A stretch of 64,000 nt of DNA from Meridianimarinicoccus zhengii (GCF_003254465.1 NZ_QDFI01000018.1:1-64000); one strand, 5' to 3'; counted from the stretch's first letter, positions 37,401 through 46,977 are shown. Numbers and translations are program-made. Notes: generated by a model not told the origin, from the sequence alone.

Positions 37401-38279
37401 GTGAATCATCAAGCGGTCGCATTGCCCGCCGGGCTGCACGTCGTGGCGACACCGATCGGGGCCGCCCGCGACATCACCCTTCGCGCGCTCGACATCCTCG
37501 CCTCCGCCGACATCCTGGTCGCAGAGGACACGAGAAGTCTGAAGAAACTCCTGACGTTGCATGGCGTCCCGCTCGGCCAGCGCCCGGTCTGGAGCTATCA
37601 CGATCACACCGGAGACAAGGTGCGCGACAGGATCGTGGCCGAGGTCCATGCCGGGCGCAGTGTCGCCTATGCGTCCGAGGCGGGAACGCCGCTCGTGTCG
37701 GACCCCGGCTTCGAACTGGTTCGGGCGCTCGCGGAAACCGGCGGCAGGATCAGCACGGCCCCGGGGCCGTCAGCCGTGCTGGCCGCGCTGACCCTCGCCG
37801 GTTTGCCGACCGATCGATTCGCGTTTCTCGGTTTCCTGCCGCCGAAGCGGGGGCCGCGCACGCGGGTCCTGAATGCCTTTGCGAGCCTGCCTGCAACGCT
37901 CGTCATGTACGAAGCCCCCAAGCGCGTTCAGGATACGTTAGGGGAATTATGCGACGCGTTGGGGGAAGACAGGCAGGCGGTGCTGTGCCGCGAAATGACG
38001 AAGCGCTTCGAAGAAGTCATTCGCGCGCCCCTCGCCGCATTGCGCGACCAGCTTGCGGGCCGCGACCTGAAGGGAGAATGCGTGATCGCAGTCGGTCCAC
38101 CCACGACGCAGGCGGCGGACCCGCGCGATGTCGATCTTGCGCTCACCGATGCCCTGTCCCGCGGAAGCCTGCGCGATGCAGCCTCCGAGATTGCCGAAGT
38201 CTTCGGGATCCCGCGCAAGGACGTCTATGCCATGGCGCTGGCGCGCGGATCCGCGGGTTCGGGCGATAAGAGCGACTGA
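37401..38279 (+). CDS. rsmI: 16S rRNA (cytidine-1402-2'-O)-methyltransferase
   Basis: This 292-residue SAM-dependent methyltransferase of the tetrapyrrole-methylase fold contains HVVATPIGAARDITLRAL, VAEDTRSLKKLL, ASEAGTPLVSDPGFELVR and the SAM-loop APGPSAVLAALTLAGLP. It methylates C1402 in the decoding centre of 16S rRNA. The start is GTG. It is followed by yraN after a single base. Confidence 0.95.
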   Translation: MNHQAVALPAGLHVVATPIGAARDITLRALDILASADILVAEDTRSLKKLLTLHGVPLGQRPVWSYHDHTGDKVRDRIVAEVHAGRSVAYASEAGTPLVSDPGFELVRALAETGGRISTAPGPSAVLAALTLAGLPTDRFAFLGFLPPKRGPRTRVLNAFASLPATLVMYEAPKRVQDTLGELCDALGEDRQAVLCREMTKRFEEVIRAPLAALRDQLAGRDLKGECVIAVGPPTTQAADPRDVDLALTDALSRGSLRDAASEIAEVFGIPRKDVYAMALARGSAGSGDKSD

Positions 38280-38280
38280 G

Positions 38281-38661
38281 ATGAAGGAACCGCCCGCGAA
38301 TCCGCGCAGGAACCGCGGGCGCATGGCAGATTTCGCCGGCCGGTCGGCGGAGGCCATCGTGTCCCGTCACTACCAGGACCGGGGGGCGCAGTTGCTGGTC
38401 TGCCGCTGGCGCGGAACAGGCGGTGAAATCGACCTGATCTTCGAACACGCGGGGGCCACGGTCTTTGTCGAGGTGAAGAAGGCTGCTGATTTTGCGGCAG
38501 CTTCCGCGCGCATCGGGCCGCGCCAGATCGCGCGCCTGTCGCAGGCCGCGGAGGAGTATCTGGGACGGCACGCGGGATCGGTTGCGGCGGAGTGCCGGTT
38601 CGACGTGGCGCTGGTCGATCGCGTCGGACGTGTCCAGGTTCTGGAGAACGCCTTCGCCTGA
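38281..38661 (+). CDS. YraN/UPF0102 nuclease-like protein
   Basis: This 126-residue protein of the PD-(D/E)XK-like UPF0102 family has GRSAEAIVSRHYQDRGAQLL, the Glu-Asp core in GTGGEIDLIFEHAGATVFVE and VKK following. The residues E, D and ExK match the nuclease-fold active site. The biological role is not established. It lies in the usual rsmI-yraN-gshB order. Confidence 0.9.
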   Translation: MKEPPANPRRNRGRMADFAGRSAEAIVSRHYQDRGAQLLVCRWRGTGGEIDLIFEHAGATVFVEVKKAADFAAASARIGPRQIARLSQAAEEYLGRHAGSVAAECRFDVALVDRVGRVQVLENAFA

Positions 38662-38734
38662 CCCACGCCCGGCGTTGCACTGGCGGTCCGTTTTCGCCAT
38701 GCAGGGGCCGAACGACGTGGCGAGGATCAGAACG

Positions 38735-39682
38735 ATGCGTGTGGCATTCCAGATGGATGCGATCGAACAGGTGAATATCGACGCGGACAGCACATTCCGC
38801 ATCGCGGAAGAGGCGCAGGCGCGTGGCCACGACCTGTTTTTCTATCTGCCAGATCACATGTGGTTCGATGACGGAGAAGTCTGGGCGTCCGGCCAGCCGA
38901 TGACGCTGCGGCGCGAAAAGGGCAATCACGTGACGCTTGGGCCCGTCGAAACGCGGCCGCTGAAGGCGTTCGACGTGGTCTGGCTGCGCCAGGATCCGCC
39001 CTTCGACATGGGCTACATCACCACGACCCATCTGCTCGATCTCGTGCATCCGCGCCCGCTGGTGGTGAACGACCCGTTCTGGGTGCGCAATTTCCCCGAG
39101 AAGCTTCTGGTGCTGAAGTTTCCCGACCTTATCCCGGCAACGATGATTGCCCGGGATCTCGCTGCGCTGAAGGCCTTCAAGGCGCGTCACGGCGACATCA
39201 TCGTCAAGCCGCTCTATGGCAATGGCGGGGCGGGTGTTTTCCGGCTCGGGCCCGATGACCGGAACCTCAACGCCTTGTTCGAAACCTTCACCGCGATCAA
39301 CCGCGAACCCCTGATTGCGCAAGAATACCTGCCCGCGATCACCAAAGGGGACAAGCGGATCATCCTTGTGGACGGCGTGCCCATCGGCGCAATCAACCGG
39401 GTGCCACAGAACGGCGAGACGCGGTCGAACATGCATGTGGGCGGGCGCGCGGAAAAGGCGGTTCTGACGGAGCGGGACATGGACATCTGCGCCGCCATCG
39501 GCCCCACGCTGCGCGATCACGGGCAGGTCTTCGTCGGCATCGACGTGATCGGCGACCGGCTGACCGAGATCAACGTGACCTCGCCCACCGGCCTGCAGGA
39601 GATGGAGCGTTTCGACGGACGCAACTACACCGCCGGGCTGTGGGACGCCATCGAGGCACGCTGTGCTGCCCGCGACGCCTGA
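38735..39682 (+). CDS. gshB: Glutathione synthetase
   Basis: This 315-residue ATP-grasp enzyme starts MRVAFQMDAIEQVNIDADST and contains WLRQDPPFDMGYITTTHLLD, IVKPLYGNGGAGVFRL, QEYLPAITKGDKRIILVDG and GIDVIGDRLTEINVTSPTG, all prokaryotic GshB signatures. It joins glycine to gamma-glutamylcysteine to make glutathione in the cytoplasm. GAGG 9 bases before the ATG supports the start. Confidence 0.97.
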   Translation: MRVAFQMDAIEQVNIDADSTFRIAEEAQARGHDLFFYLPDHMWFDDGEVWASGQPMTLRREKGNHVTLGPVETRPLKAFDVVWLRQDPPFDMGYITTTHLLDLVHPRPLVVNDPFWVRNFPEKLLVLKFPDLIPATMIARDLAALKAFKARHGDIIVKPLYGNGGAGVFRLGPDDRNLNALFETFTAINREPLIAQEYLPAITKGDKRIILVDGVPIGAINRVPQNGETRSNMHVGGRAEKAVLTERDMDICAAIGPTLRDHGQVFVGIDVIGDRLTEINVTSPTGLQEMERFDGRNYTAGLWDAIEARCAARDA

Positions 39683-39694
39683 GCGGCCGCGCAG

Positions 39695-41203
39695 TCATCC
39701 CGAGCCGGCCAGGCGGTAGCCAAGCGCCTCGGCCACATGGGTGCGTCCCACGCCGTCGGACCCGTCCAGATCGGCGATGGTGCGCGCAACGCGCAGGACC
39801 CGGTGATATCCGCGCGCGGTCAGGCTGAACCGGTCCGCCGCGCGCGTCAGCAGGTCGCGCCCGTCCGCATCGGGCGCGGCGATCCTTTCCAGAAGCTCGC
39901 CCTCGGCGTCGGCGTTCACGCGCAGACCGTCATGGCCCGCAAAACGATCCGCCTGTATCGCCCGTGCGGCGGCGACACGTGCCGCGACAGTGGCGCTGTC
40001 GTCGCCCGACGGCGGCAGGTCCAGGTCCTGGAATGCCACCGGCGGCACCTCGATGCGCAGGTCGAACCGGTCCATCAGCGGTCCCGACACGCGCCCCATG
40101 TAGTCCGCCCCGCATTTCGGCGCGCGCACGCAGGCCTGGTTCGGATCGGTCAGGTAGCCGCAGCGGCACGGGTTCGCTGCCGCCACGAGAAGGAACCGCG
40201 CGGGATAACGGCAATGGGCGTTGGCGCGCGATACCACGACATCGCCGGTCTCGATCGGCTGGCGCAGGGTTTCCAGCACGCCGCGGGGAAACTCGGGCAA
40301 CTCGTCGAGAAACAGCACGCCATTGTGGGCGAGGCTGATTTCCCCCGGCTTTGCGCCCTTGCCGCCGCCCACGATGGAGGCGACCGAGGCCGTGTGATGG
40401 GGGCGGCGGAACGGTCTGACCCGCGAAATGCCGCCTTCGTCGAGCAGTCCGGCCAGCGAATGGACCATCGACGTCTCCAGCGCCTCCGCCGCCGACAGCG
40501 GCGGCAGCAGGCCGGGCAAACGCGCGGCCAGCATGGATTTGCCAGACCCCGGCGGCCCGGTCATCAGCATGTGGTGCCGCCCGGCGGCCGCGATTTCCAG
40601 CGCGCGCTTGGCCCGCTCCTGCCCCTTTACGTCGCGCAGGTCGGTGGCGGCGGGGTCGGTGTGGATCTCGCCCGGCGTCGCCTCGGGGATCGGGGCCTGT
40701 CCCGTGAAATGGCGCACGACCTCGGCCAGCGACCCGGCGGCCAGCACGCGCGCGGCCCCGACCCAGGCGGCTTCCCGCCCGCAGGCGGTGGGACAGACCA
40801 GCGCGCGGTTCGCCTCGGCCGCCGCGAGGGCGGCGGGCAGCGCGCCGATCACCGGGTGCAGCGTACCGTCAAGCGACATTTCCCCCAGCGCCACGGTATC
40901 GGCGATATCCTCCGCGGGCAGGATCTGGAGCGCGGCCATCAGCGCCATGGCGATGGGAAGGTCGAAATGCGCGCCTTCCTTGGGCAGATCGGCGGGCGAA
41001 AGGTTGATCGTGATCCGCTTGCTGGGCAGCGCGATGGACATGGCCCCAAGCGCCGTGCGCACCCGGTCGCGGGCCTCCGACACCGCCTTGTCCGGCAGGC
41101 CCACGATGGAAAACGCGGGCAGGCCGGGTGTGACGGCGCATTGCACCTCGACCATGCGGGCTTCCAGCCCTTCGAACGCCACTGTGAAGGCCCGCGCGAT
41201 CAT
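39695..41203 (-). CDS. comM: YifB/ComM-family Mg-chelatase-like AAA ATPase
   Basis: This 502-residue protein has an N-terminal ChlI-type Lon-like domain (residues 1-165), the AAA core with Walker A TGPPGSGKSMLA near residue 222 and Walker B GVLFLDELPEF, and a C-terminal Mg-chelatase domain that contains a four-Cys zinc segment (NPCRCGYLTDPNQAC). ComM promotes branch migration during natural transformation in other bacteria. No competence genes are in the window. Confidence 0.93.
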   Translation of the reverse strand: MIARAFTVAFEGLEARMVEVQCAVTPGLPAFSIVGLPDKAVSEARDRVRTALGAMSIALPSKRITINLSPADLPKEGAHFDLPIAMALMAALQILPAEDIADTVALGEMSLDGTLHPVIGALPAALAAAEANRALVCPTACGREAAWVGAARVLAAGSLAEVVRHFTGQAPIPEATPGEIHTDPAATDLRDVKGQERAKRALEIAAAGRHHMLMTGPPGSGKSMLAARLPGLLPPLSAAEALETSMVHSLAGLLDEGGISRVRPFRRPHHTASVASIVGGGKGAKPGEISLAHNGVLFLDELPEFPRGVLETLRQPIETGDVVVSRANAHCRYPARFLLVAAANPCRCGYLTDPNQACVRAPKCGADYMGRVSGPLMDRFDLRIEVPPVAFQDLDLPPSGDDSATVAARVAAARAIQADRFAGHDGLRVNADAEGELLERIAAPDADGRDLLTRAADRFSLTARGYHRVLRVARTIADLDGSDGVGRTHVAEALGYRLAGSG

Positions 41204-41278
41204 GCCTGCCCCGTCCCGCCAAGGTTACTCAAACCTTACCTGAGGGGCGGGTGGTTTCAGAACCGTTAACGCGGATGG

Positions 41279-41857
41279 TCAGGGCTTGTGATTGACCGGT
41301 CCGACCCGCCAGTTTCCACCATCGCAGTCCAAACGCGTGACCGACAGGTTGTCGATGCCCTGCGCGAAGACTTCGGTCGTGGTCTGGCCGGTGGCGCGTT
41401 CGATCTGCGTCAGGATCGCGCCGAAATGCGCGACGACGATCACGTCCGGCGCGCGCCCGACCAGACGGTCGGCGGCGCGCGTCACCCGTGCGGACAGGTC
41501 GTGCCAGCCCTCGCCGCCGGGGGCGCGCACGGCGCCGGGGGTTTCCCAGAACGCGCGGATCAGGTCCGGCGTCTCGGTGTCGATCTCGGCGAAGCTGCGG
41601 TCTTCCCACGCGCCGAAATGCAGCTCACGCAGGTCGGGGTCGTGGGGCAGGCGGGGGCGCGCATGCTGTACCGCATCCGCGGTTGCCACCGCCCGCGACA
41701 GGTCGGACGAGATCACCGGCGCATCCGCTGGCAGGAACACCGACAGCCGTGCCAACGCCGCCCGGTCCGAAAGGTCGGCGGGCCGGTCCGTCCAGCCGAT
41801 CATGGTGCGTGCATGGGTCGGCCCGTGCCGTACCCACCAAAGACGCGTCACGCCCAT
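41279..41857 (-). CDS. Histidine phosphatase, CobC-like
   Basis: This 192-residue protein of the phosphoglycerate-mutase superfamily has the RHG motif in WWVRHGPTHARTMIG (residues 6-20), a glutamate in ELHFGAWEDRSF, and a second catalytic His in VVAHFGAI. Position immediately after cobU/cobP, with a 10-base overlap, suggests alpha-ribazole-phosphate phosphatase in cobalamin nucleotide-loop assembly, relevant to B12-dependent Ecm. Family members vary in substrate, so this role is inferred. Confidence 0.8.
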   Translation of the reverse strand: MGVTRLWWVRHGPTHARTMIGWTDRPADLSDRAALARLSVFLPADAPVISSDLSRAVATADAVQHARPRLPHDPDLRELHFGAWEDRSFAEIDTETPDLIRAFWETPGAVRAPGGEGWHDLSARVTRAADRLVGRAPDVIVVAHFGAILTQIERATGQTTTEVFAQGIDNLSVTRLDCDGGNWRVGPVNHKP

Positions 41858-42384
41858 GCCATCCCTTTCAGCACCAGCGGCAGGCCTGACATCACCGCGA
41901 CCACTCTGTCGGCCTGCGCCGCGATGCGCTGGTTCAGGCGCCCTTGCGCTTCGCGGAAGCGCCGACCGAGTGCGCTGTCCGGCACGATCCCTTGCCCCAC
42001 CTCGTTCGTCACGCACACGACGGGGGCAGCGCAGCCCGCAAGCGCGGCGACAAGCCGGGCCTCTTCAGCGTCAAGATCGGCCTCGGCCAGCATGACATTC
42101 GTGAGCCACAGGGTCAGGCAATCGACCAGTGCCGCCTCACCCGCACGCAGAGTGGCCAGCGCGGCGGGCAGGTCGATGGGGGCTTCGATGTCGCGCCAGC
42201 CGGACCGCCGGGCGCGGTGGCGGGCGATCTTCGCGCGCATCTCGTCATCCCAAGCTTGCGCGGTGGCGATGTAGACCGGCGCCAGCCCGCTGCCCAGCAC
42301 ATGCGCCTCTGCCAGCTTCGACTTGCCCGATGCGGCCCCGCCCGTGACCAGCGTCAGGGGCGGAAGCGAAATTTTATGTCCCAT
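41848..42384 (-). CDS. cobU: Adenosylcobinamide kinase/guanylyltransferase
   Basis: This 178-residue protein has Walker A VTGGAASGKSKLAE (residues 12-25), the GTP/His region YIATAQAWDDEMRAKIARHR, and VDCLTLWLTNVM plus VTNEVGQGIVP, the CobU/CobP signature. It phosphorylates adenosylcobinamide and transfers GMP during cobalamin assembly. The start MGHKISLPP is only 3 bases from the TGATCC of the divergent rpoH promoter. Confidence 0.93.
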   Translation of the reverse strand: MGHKISLPPLTLVTGGAASGKSKLAEAHVLGSGLAPVYIATAQAWDDEMRAKIARHRARRSGWRDIEAPIDLPAALATLRAGEAALVDCLTLWLTNVMLAEADLDAEEARLVAALAGCAAPVVCVTNEVGQGIVPDSALGRRFREAQGRLNQRIAAQADRVVAVMSGLPLVLKGMAWA

Positions 42385-42387
42385 CTT

Positions 42388-42416
42388 TGATCCGCTTTTA
42401 TCCCGTGTGCGTAACT
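42388..42416 (+). promoter_or_regulatory. Candidate RpoE (ECF11)-type promoter of rpoHII
   Basis: TGATCC at 42388-42393 is followed 17 bases later by GTAACT at 42411-42416, and the rpoH ATG is 54 bases further on. TGATCC as -35 is the hallmark of the RpoE/ChrR singlet-oxygen sigma factor of Rhodobacter, which is known to drive rpoHII there. Spacing is plausible but the -10 is not perfect. Confidence 0.5.
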
Positions 42417-42469
42417 CCCACATCAAGACGGCATGAAACGTCGACAGAACAGACCGGGAGTTATCACCA

Positions 42470-43348
42470 ATGGCACTGGACGGATATGCAGATCAATCCT
42501 TGTCGCGCCGGGCGATGAAAGCGGAGCTTCTCGATGCGGAAACGGAACTGAAGCTTGCCTATGCATGGCGCGATCACCGCGACGAGGCCGCGCTGCACCG
42601 TCTGATCACCGCGTACATGCGGCTGGCCATCTCCATGGCGGCGAAGTTCAAGCGCTACGGCGCGCCGATGAACGACCTGATCCAGGAAGCCGGCCTTGGC
42701 CTGATGAAGGCCGCCGACAAGTTCGACCCGGATCGCGGCGTGCGGTTTTCGACCTACGCTGTCTGGTGGATCAAGGCGTCGATCCAGGATTACGTGATGC
42801 GCAACTGGTCGATGGTGCGCACCGGGTCCACGTCCAGCCAAAAATCGCTGTTCTTCAACATGCGCCGGGTGCAGGCCCGTCTGGAACGCGAAGCGAATGC
42901 GCGCGGCGAGCGACTGGACCGGCACCAGTTGCGCCAGATGATCGCGACCGAGGTCGGCGTACCGCTCCATGATGTCGAAATGATGGAAGGGCGTCTTTCC
43001 GGGTCCGACTATTCGCTCAACGCCACGCAATCTTCGGAGGATGAAGGCCGCGAATGGATCGAGACGCTGGAGGATCAGGGCCAGCAGGCGCAGGAAATCG
43101 TCGAACATGATCGCGACATGTCCACGCTGCGTGAATGGCTTCTGTCGGCCATGCAGGAACTGAATGATCGCGAACGGTTCATCGTGCGGGAACGCAAGCT
43201 GCGCGACGATCCGCGGACGCTTGAAAGCCTCGGGCAGGAACTTGGCCTGTCGAAGGAGCGGGTGCGCCAACTCGAGGCCGCCGCCTTCGGCAAGATGCGC
43301 AAGAGCCTTTCCGCCCATTCGTCCGAGGTGCAGGCGTTTCTTGCGTGA
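42470..43348 (+). CDS. rpoH: RNA polymerase sigma-32 factor, RpoHII type
   Basis: This 292-residue sigma-70 family protein has region 2 in DLIQEAGLGLMKAADKFDPD followed by RFSTYAVWWIKASIQDYVMR, the RpoH box in TSSQKSLFFNMRRVQARL (near residue 121), and region 4 helix-turn-helix LESLGQELGLSKERVRQLEA. The sequence MALDGYADQSLSRRAM and the Asn-Met in the RpoH box fit the second RpoH paralogue of Rhodobacteraceae, linked to photo-oxidative and membrane stress, rather than the classical heat-shock RpoHI. Confidence 0.92.
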   Translation: MALDGYADQSLSRRAMKAELLDAETELKLAYAWRDHRDEAALHRLITAYMRLAISMAAKFKRYGAPMNDLIQEAGLGLMKAADKFDPDRGVRFSTYAVWWIKASIQDYVMRNWSMVRTGSTSSQKSLFFNMRRVQARLEREANARGERLDRHQLRQMIATEVGVPLHDVEMMEGRLSGSDYSLNATQSSEDEGREWIETLEDQGQQAQEIVEHDRDMSTLREWLLSAMQELNDRERFIVRERKLRDDPRTLESLGQELGLSKERVRQLEAAAFGKMRKSLSAHSSEVQAFLA

Positions 43349-44168
43349 CGTGATCCTTGCCGCGCTGGCCGTGCTGACGGGTGCGGCCGCGCAAGCCCGA
43401 CAGATCGAACCGTCGGCACTGTCGGTATTGCCGCCCGTGGACGTGGTCATACTTGGCGAGGTTCATGACAATCCGCGCCACCATCTGAACCAGGCCGCGG
43501 CCTTGGAAGCGATTGCGCCCGCGGCCGTGCTGTTCGAGATGCTGTCGCCGGAGCAGGCCGAAATCGTGCAGGCGAGGGATCGGGTCGGCGCCGCGCTGGG
43601 TGTCGCGCTGGAGTGGGCGACATCCGGCTGGCCGCCTTTCGAGATCTATCAGCCGGTATTCGATGCCCTGGGCTCCGCGCGCGTTTACGGGATGGCGGTG
43701 CCACGTGACCGGGTGGGCGCCGCGTTCGAGGATGGTCCGGCGGCCGCCTTCGGAACCGATGCGCCGCGTTTCGATCTGGATCAGCCGCTTCCCCCGTCCG
43801 AGCAATCTGCGCGGGAGGCCATGCAGGCCGATGCTCATTGTGACGCCCTTCCGCCGGAAATGCTGCCGGACATGGTGGCCGCCCAGCGTTTCCGGGATGC
43901 CAGCTTTGCCGACACGGTGCTGACCGCGCTGGCCGACACGGGCGGCCCCGTCGCCGTCATCACCGGGTCGGGCCATGCGCGCATCGACTGGGGCATCCCT
44001 GCCGCGCTGAGCCGGGCTGGGCCTGATCTGCGGGTGCTGTCGATCGGCCAGTTGGAGGATCATGGGGACCTGCCGGACGATCTGCCCTTCGACCTGTGGC
44101 TCGTGACCCCGCCCACCGACCGTCCCGACCCCTGTGCCGGGTTGCGTGCCCGCGGCGAGGGTGATTGA
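43341..44168 (+). CDS. ChaN-family heme-binding-like exported protein
   Basis: This 275-residue protein has an N-terminal signal (RDVILAALAVLTGAAAQA) and the ChaN fold: VVILGEVHDNPRHHLNQAAAL, VLFEMLSPEQAEI and AVITGSGHARIDWGIPAAL. ChaN binds heme on the outer membrane in Campylobacter; here no lipobox Cys is present, so the protein should be periplasmic. The start is probably the TTG at 43341, overlapping rpoH, with GAGGTG 10 bases upstream; a GTG three codons later is the alternative. Confidence 0.8.
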   Translation: MRDVILAALAVLTGAAAQARQIEPSALSVLPPVDVVILGEVHDNPRHHLNQAAALEAIAPAAVLFEMLSPEQAEIVQARDRVGAALGVALEWATSGWPPFEIYQPVFDALGSARVYGMAVPRDRVGAAFEDGPAAAFGTDAPRFDLDQPLPPSEQSAREAMQADAHCDALPPEMLPDMVAAQRFRDASFADTVLTALADTGGPVAVITGSGHARIDWGIPAALSRAGPDLRVLSIGQLEDHGDLPDDLPFDLWLVTPPTDRPDPCAGLRARGEGD

Positions 44169-44207
44169 GTTCACGCGCGCCCGACCGGGCGGGGCAGGGG
44201 GCACGGC

Positions 44208-45410
44208 ATGCTGACCGACAGGCGGATACTTCTCATCGTGGGCGGCGGGATCGCGGCCTACAAGGCTTTGGAGCTTGTGCGCCTGCTCAAACGCGGCGGG
44301 GCTTCGGTGACACCCGTGCTGACCCGTGCCGGGAGCCAGTTCGTCACACCGCTATCGCTGTCCGCGCTGGCGGGCGAGGCGGTGCATACGGACCTGTTCG
44401 ACCTGACTGCCGAAGCGGAAATGGGCCATATTCAGCTCAGCCGTGCCGCCGATCTGGTGGTGGTGGCCCCCGCGACGGCAGACCTGATGGCGAAGATGGC
44501 GGGCGGGCATGCCGACGATCTGGCCACGACGCTGCTGATGGCCACGGACAAGCGCGTGCTGATCGCACCCGCGATGAACGTGCGGATGTGGAACCACCCG
44601 GCCACGCAACGCAACCTTGCCGCGCTGCGCGGTGACGGAATCGCGGTGGTCGGGCCCGACGACGGCGACATGGCCTGCGGCGAGTACGGCCCCGGGCGCA
44701 TGGCGGAACCGCCCGCCATCTTGGATGCGATCCGGGGGATGCTGGGGGCCGGCTCCGGCCCGCTGGCAGGGCGACATGTCATCGTGACGTCAGGCCCGAC
44801 GCACGAACCCATCGACCCGGTGCGCTACATCGCCAACCGGTCCTCGGGCGCGCAGGGCACGGCGGTCGCTGCGGCGCTGGCAGAAATGGGCGCGCGGGTC
44901 AGCTTTGTCACCGGCCCCGCGGCAGTGCCGCCGCCGCCCGGCGTGACGGTCGTCCCGGTGCAGACCGCGCAGGAGATGCTGGTCGCCGTGCAGGCCGCGT
45001 TGCCCGCCGATGCCGCCGTCTTTGCCGCCGCCGTCGCCGACTGGCGCATGGCCGAAGCCGAGCCACAGAAGTTGAAGAAGGACGGAAACGGTGCGCCGCC
45101 CGTCCTGCGATTTACCGAGAACCCGGATATCCTTGCCACCATCGCGCGGATGGGCGCCGGGCGGCCCCGGCTGGTCGTCGGGTTCGCCGCCGAAACCGAA
45201 CGGGTGACCGAACACGCCACCGCAAAGCGCGCCCGGAAAGGGTGCGACTGGATCGTGGCCAACGACGTGTCCGCGGGGACGGGGATCATGGGCGGGGCCG
45301 ACAACGCGGTGACGCTCGTCACCGCCGACGGGGCTGAGGACTGGCCGCGCCTGCCAAAGGCCGAAGTCGCCCGCCGTCTTGCCGCCCGCATGGCGGAGGC
45401 GATGGCATGA
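44208..45410 (+). CDS. coaBC: Phosphopantothenoylcysteine decarboxylase/synthase
   Basis: This 400-residue bifunctional protein has the CoaC flavoprotein half ([36 protein letters not shown] with Asn/Met catalytic region, [15 protein letters not shown]) and the CoaB half from about residue 190 ([37 protein letters not shown]). It makes 4'-phosphopantetheine from phosphopantothenate in two steps towards coenzyme A. It overlaps dut by 4 bases, as in many bacteria. Confidence 0.96.
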   Translation: MLTDRRILLIVGGGIAAYKALELVRLLKRGGASVTPVLTRAGSQFVTPLSLSALAGEAVHTDLFDLTAEAEMGHIQLSRAADLVVVAPATADLMAKMAGGHADDLATTLLMATDKRVLIAPAMNVRMWNHPATQRNLAALRGDGIAVVGPDDGDMACGEYGPGRMAEPPAILDAIRGMLGAGSGPLAGRHVIVTSGPTHEPIDPVRYIANRSSGAQGTAVAAALAEMGARVSFVTGPAAVPPPPGVTVVPVQTAQEMLVAVQAALPADAAVFAAAVADWRMAEAEPQKLKKDGNGAPPVLRFTENPDILATIARMGAGRPRLVVGFAAETERVTEHATAKRARKGCDWIVANDVSAGTGIMGGADNAVTLVTADGAEDWPRLPKAEVARRLAARMAEAMA

Positions 45411-45874
45411 CGCCGCGGATCGTGCTCGCATGGACCGAGGAGGCCGACCGTGCCGTGCCCCTGCCCGCCTATGCCACGGACGGCGCGGCGGGGGCGGATT
45501 TGCGCGCGAACTTGCCCGCGGATCAGCGCGCCGGTGGCCTGACGCTTGCCCCTGGTGCCCGCACTCTGGTGCCGACGGGCCTGCGCATGGCCATCCCCGA
45601 CGGGTTCGAGGTGCAGTTGCGCCCGCGTTCCGGCCTTGCACTTAAGCACGGGCTGACCCTGCCCAACAGCCCCGGCACCATCGACAGCGACTATCGCGGC
45701 CCCGTCGGCGTGATCGTGCAGAACGGCGGTGACGCCCCCGTGACCATTGCCCATGGCGACAGGATCGCGCAGATGGTGGTCGCCCCGGTGATCCGCGCCA
45801 GTTTCGCCGTTGCCGAGGGGCTGGACGATACCGCGCGGGGCACGGGCGGTTTCGGATCGACGGGGCGCGACTGA
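45407..45874 (+). CDS. dut: Deoxyuridine 5'-triphosphate nucleotidohydrolase
   Basis: This 155-residue trimeric dUTPase shows all five motifs: [36 protein letters not shown] with the catalytic Asp, GDRIAQMVV, and the C-terminal arm [10 protein letters not shown]. It hydrolyses dUTP to dUMP, preventing uracil incorporation. Its stop overlaps the moeB start by one base. Confidence 0.97.
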   Translation: MTPRIVLAWTEEADRAVPLPAYATDGAAGADLRANLPADQRAGGLTLAPGARTLVPTGLRMAIPDGFEVQLRPRSGLALKHGLTLPNSPGTIDSDYRGPVGVIVQNGGDAPVTIAHGDRIAQMVVAPVIRASFAVAEGLDDTARGTGGFGSTGRD

Positions 45875-46944
45875 TGGGACTGTTCTTGCTGATTTCAGCT
45901 GTGATCTGGGGGATCGGCTGGAAGATGGGCACGCCGCGGCAGGCGCGCTGGTTGCTCATCGGGCTCCTGTACGTGCTGATCGTGGCGCTTCTGGTGGTGC
46001 TGCCGCAAGGGGCGGCCCTTCGTGCGACGCTTGGCGGCTCGCCGGGCAACTGGCTGGCGCTGGGGGCGCTGGTGGGGCTGGGTTTCGCCTATTCCATGGG
46101 GCTGCAACGGCTGCGCGCCATGGTACGACCGGAAAATCGCCCCGTGGAAGACGCCCCCGCAGCGCCACCGGAACCGGCGGGGGACGGGCCTCTCACCGAT
46201 ACCGAACTGGATCGCTATGCCCGCCACATCGTGCTGCGCGAACTCGGCGGGCCGGGCCAGCGTGCCCTGCGCCGGGCGCGGGTGCTGGTCGTCGGTGCCG
46301 GGGGGCTGGGCGCGCCGGTGCTGCACTACCTGACCGCAGCGGGTGTCGGGCTGATCGGTGTGATCGACGACGACACGGTGTCTCTGTCCAACCTCCAGCG
46401 GCAGGTGATCTTCGGCACCGATGACATCGACCGGCCCAAGGTGTTCGCGGCCCGCGATGCCATGGCGCGGCTCAACCCCCATGTGGCGGTGCGCTGCTAC
46501 AACCGCAGGCTCACGCCCGACATCGCGACGGAACTGGCCGGGGAGTATGATATCGTCATCGACGGGTCGGACAATTTCGCCACGCGGGACCTGGTCAACC
46601 GGGCCTGTGTCGCGGCGGGCGTGCCGCTCGTGTCCGGGGCCATCGCGCAATGGGAAGGGCAGGTCGGCGTCTACGCGCCCGCGCGCGGCGGTCCGTGTTA
46701 TGCCTGCGTCTTCCCGCAGGCGCCCGCGCCCGGCAGCGCGCCATCCTGCGCCGAGGCCGGGGTGATCGGCCCCTTGCCCGGCGTGATCGGGTCCATGATG
46801 GCCGCGGAGGCGATGAAGCTGATCGCCGGTGCCGGCACGCCGCTGATCGGGCGCCTTGTGATCTTCGACGCGCTCGAAGGCGAGAGCCGGAGCATAGCCG
46901 TGGCGCGCCGGGACGATTGCCCGGTTTGCGGTGGGACTGCCTGA
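45874..46944 (+). CDS. moeB: MoeB/ThiF-like adenylyltransferase with membrane N-terminus
   Basis: This 356-residue protein has three predicted membrane helices at residues 1-85, then an E1-like domain: YARHIVLRELGGPGQRALRR, nucleotide motif VVGAGGLGAPVLHYLT, SLSNLQRQVIF, the adenylating DGSDNFATRDLVN, the conserved Cys in SAPSCAEAGVIG, and CxxC pairs CYAC and CPVC for zinc. It should adenylate the MoaD or ThiS C-terminus for sulfur transfer. The membrane anchor is unlike cytoplasmic E. coli MoeB. Confidence 0.88.
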   Translation: MGLFLLISAVIWGIGWKMGTPRQARWLLIGLLYVLIVALLVVLPQGAALRATLGGSPGNWLALGALVGLGFAYSMGLQRLRAMVRPENRPVEDAPAAPPEPAGDGPLTDTELDRYARHIVLRELGGPGQRALRRARVLVVGAGGLGAPVLHYLTAAGVGLIGVIDDDTVSLSNLQRQVIFGTDDIDRPKVFAARDAMARLNPHVAVRCYNRRLTPDIATELAGEYDIVIDGSDNFATRDLVNRACVAAGVPLVSGAIAQWEGQVGVYAPARGGPCYACVFPQAPAPGSAPSCAEAGVIGPLPGVIGSMMAAEAMKLIAGAGTPLIGRLVIFDALEGESRSIAVARRDDCPVCGGTA

Positions 46945-46977
46945 GCCTATATCAATCTGAGCCGCACAGGAGCCCCC

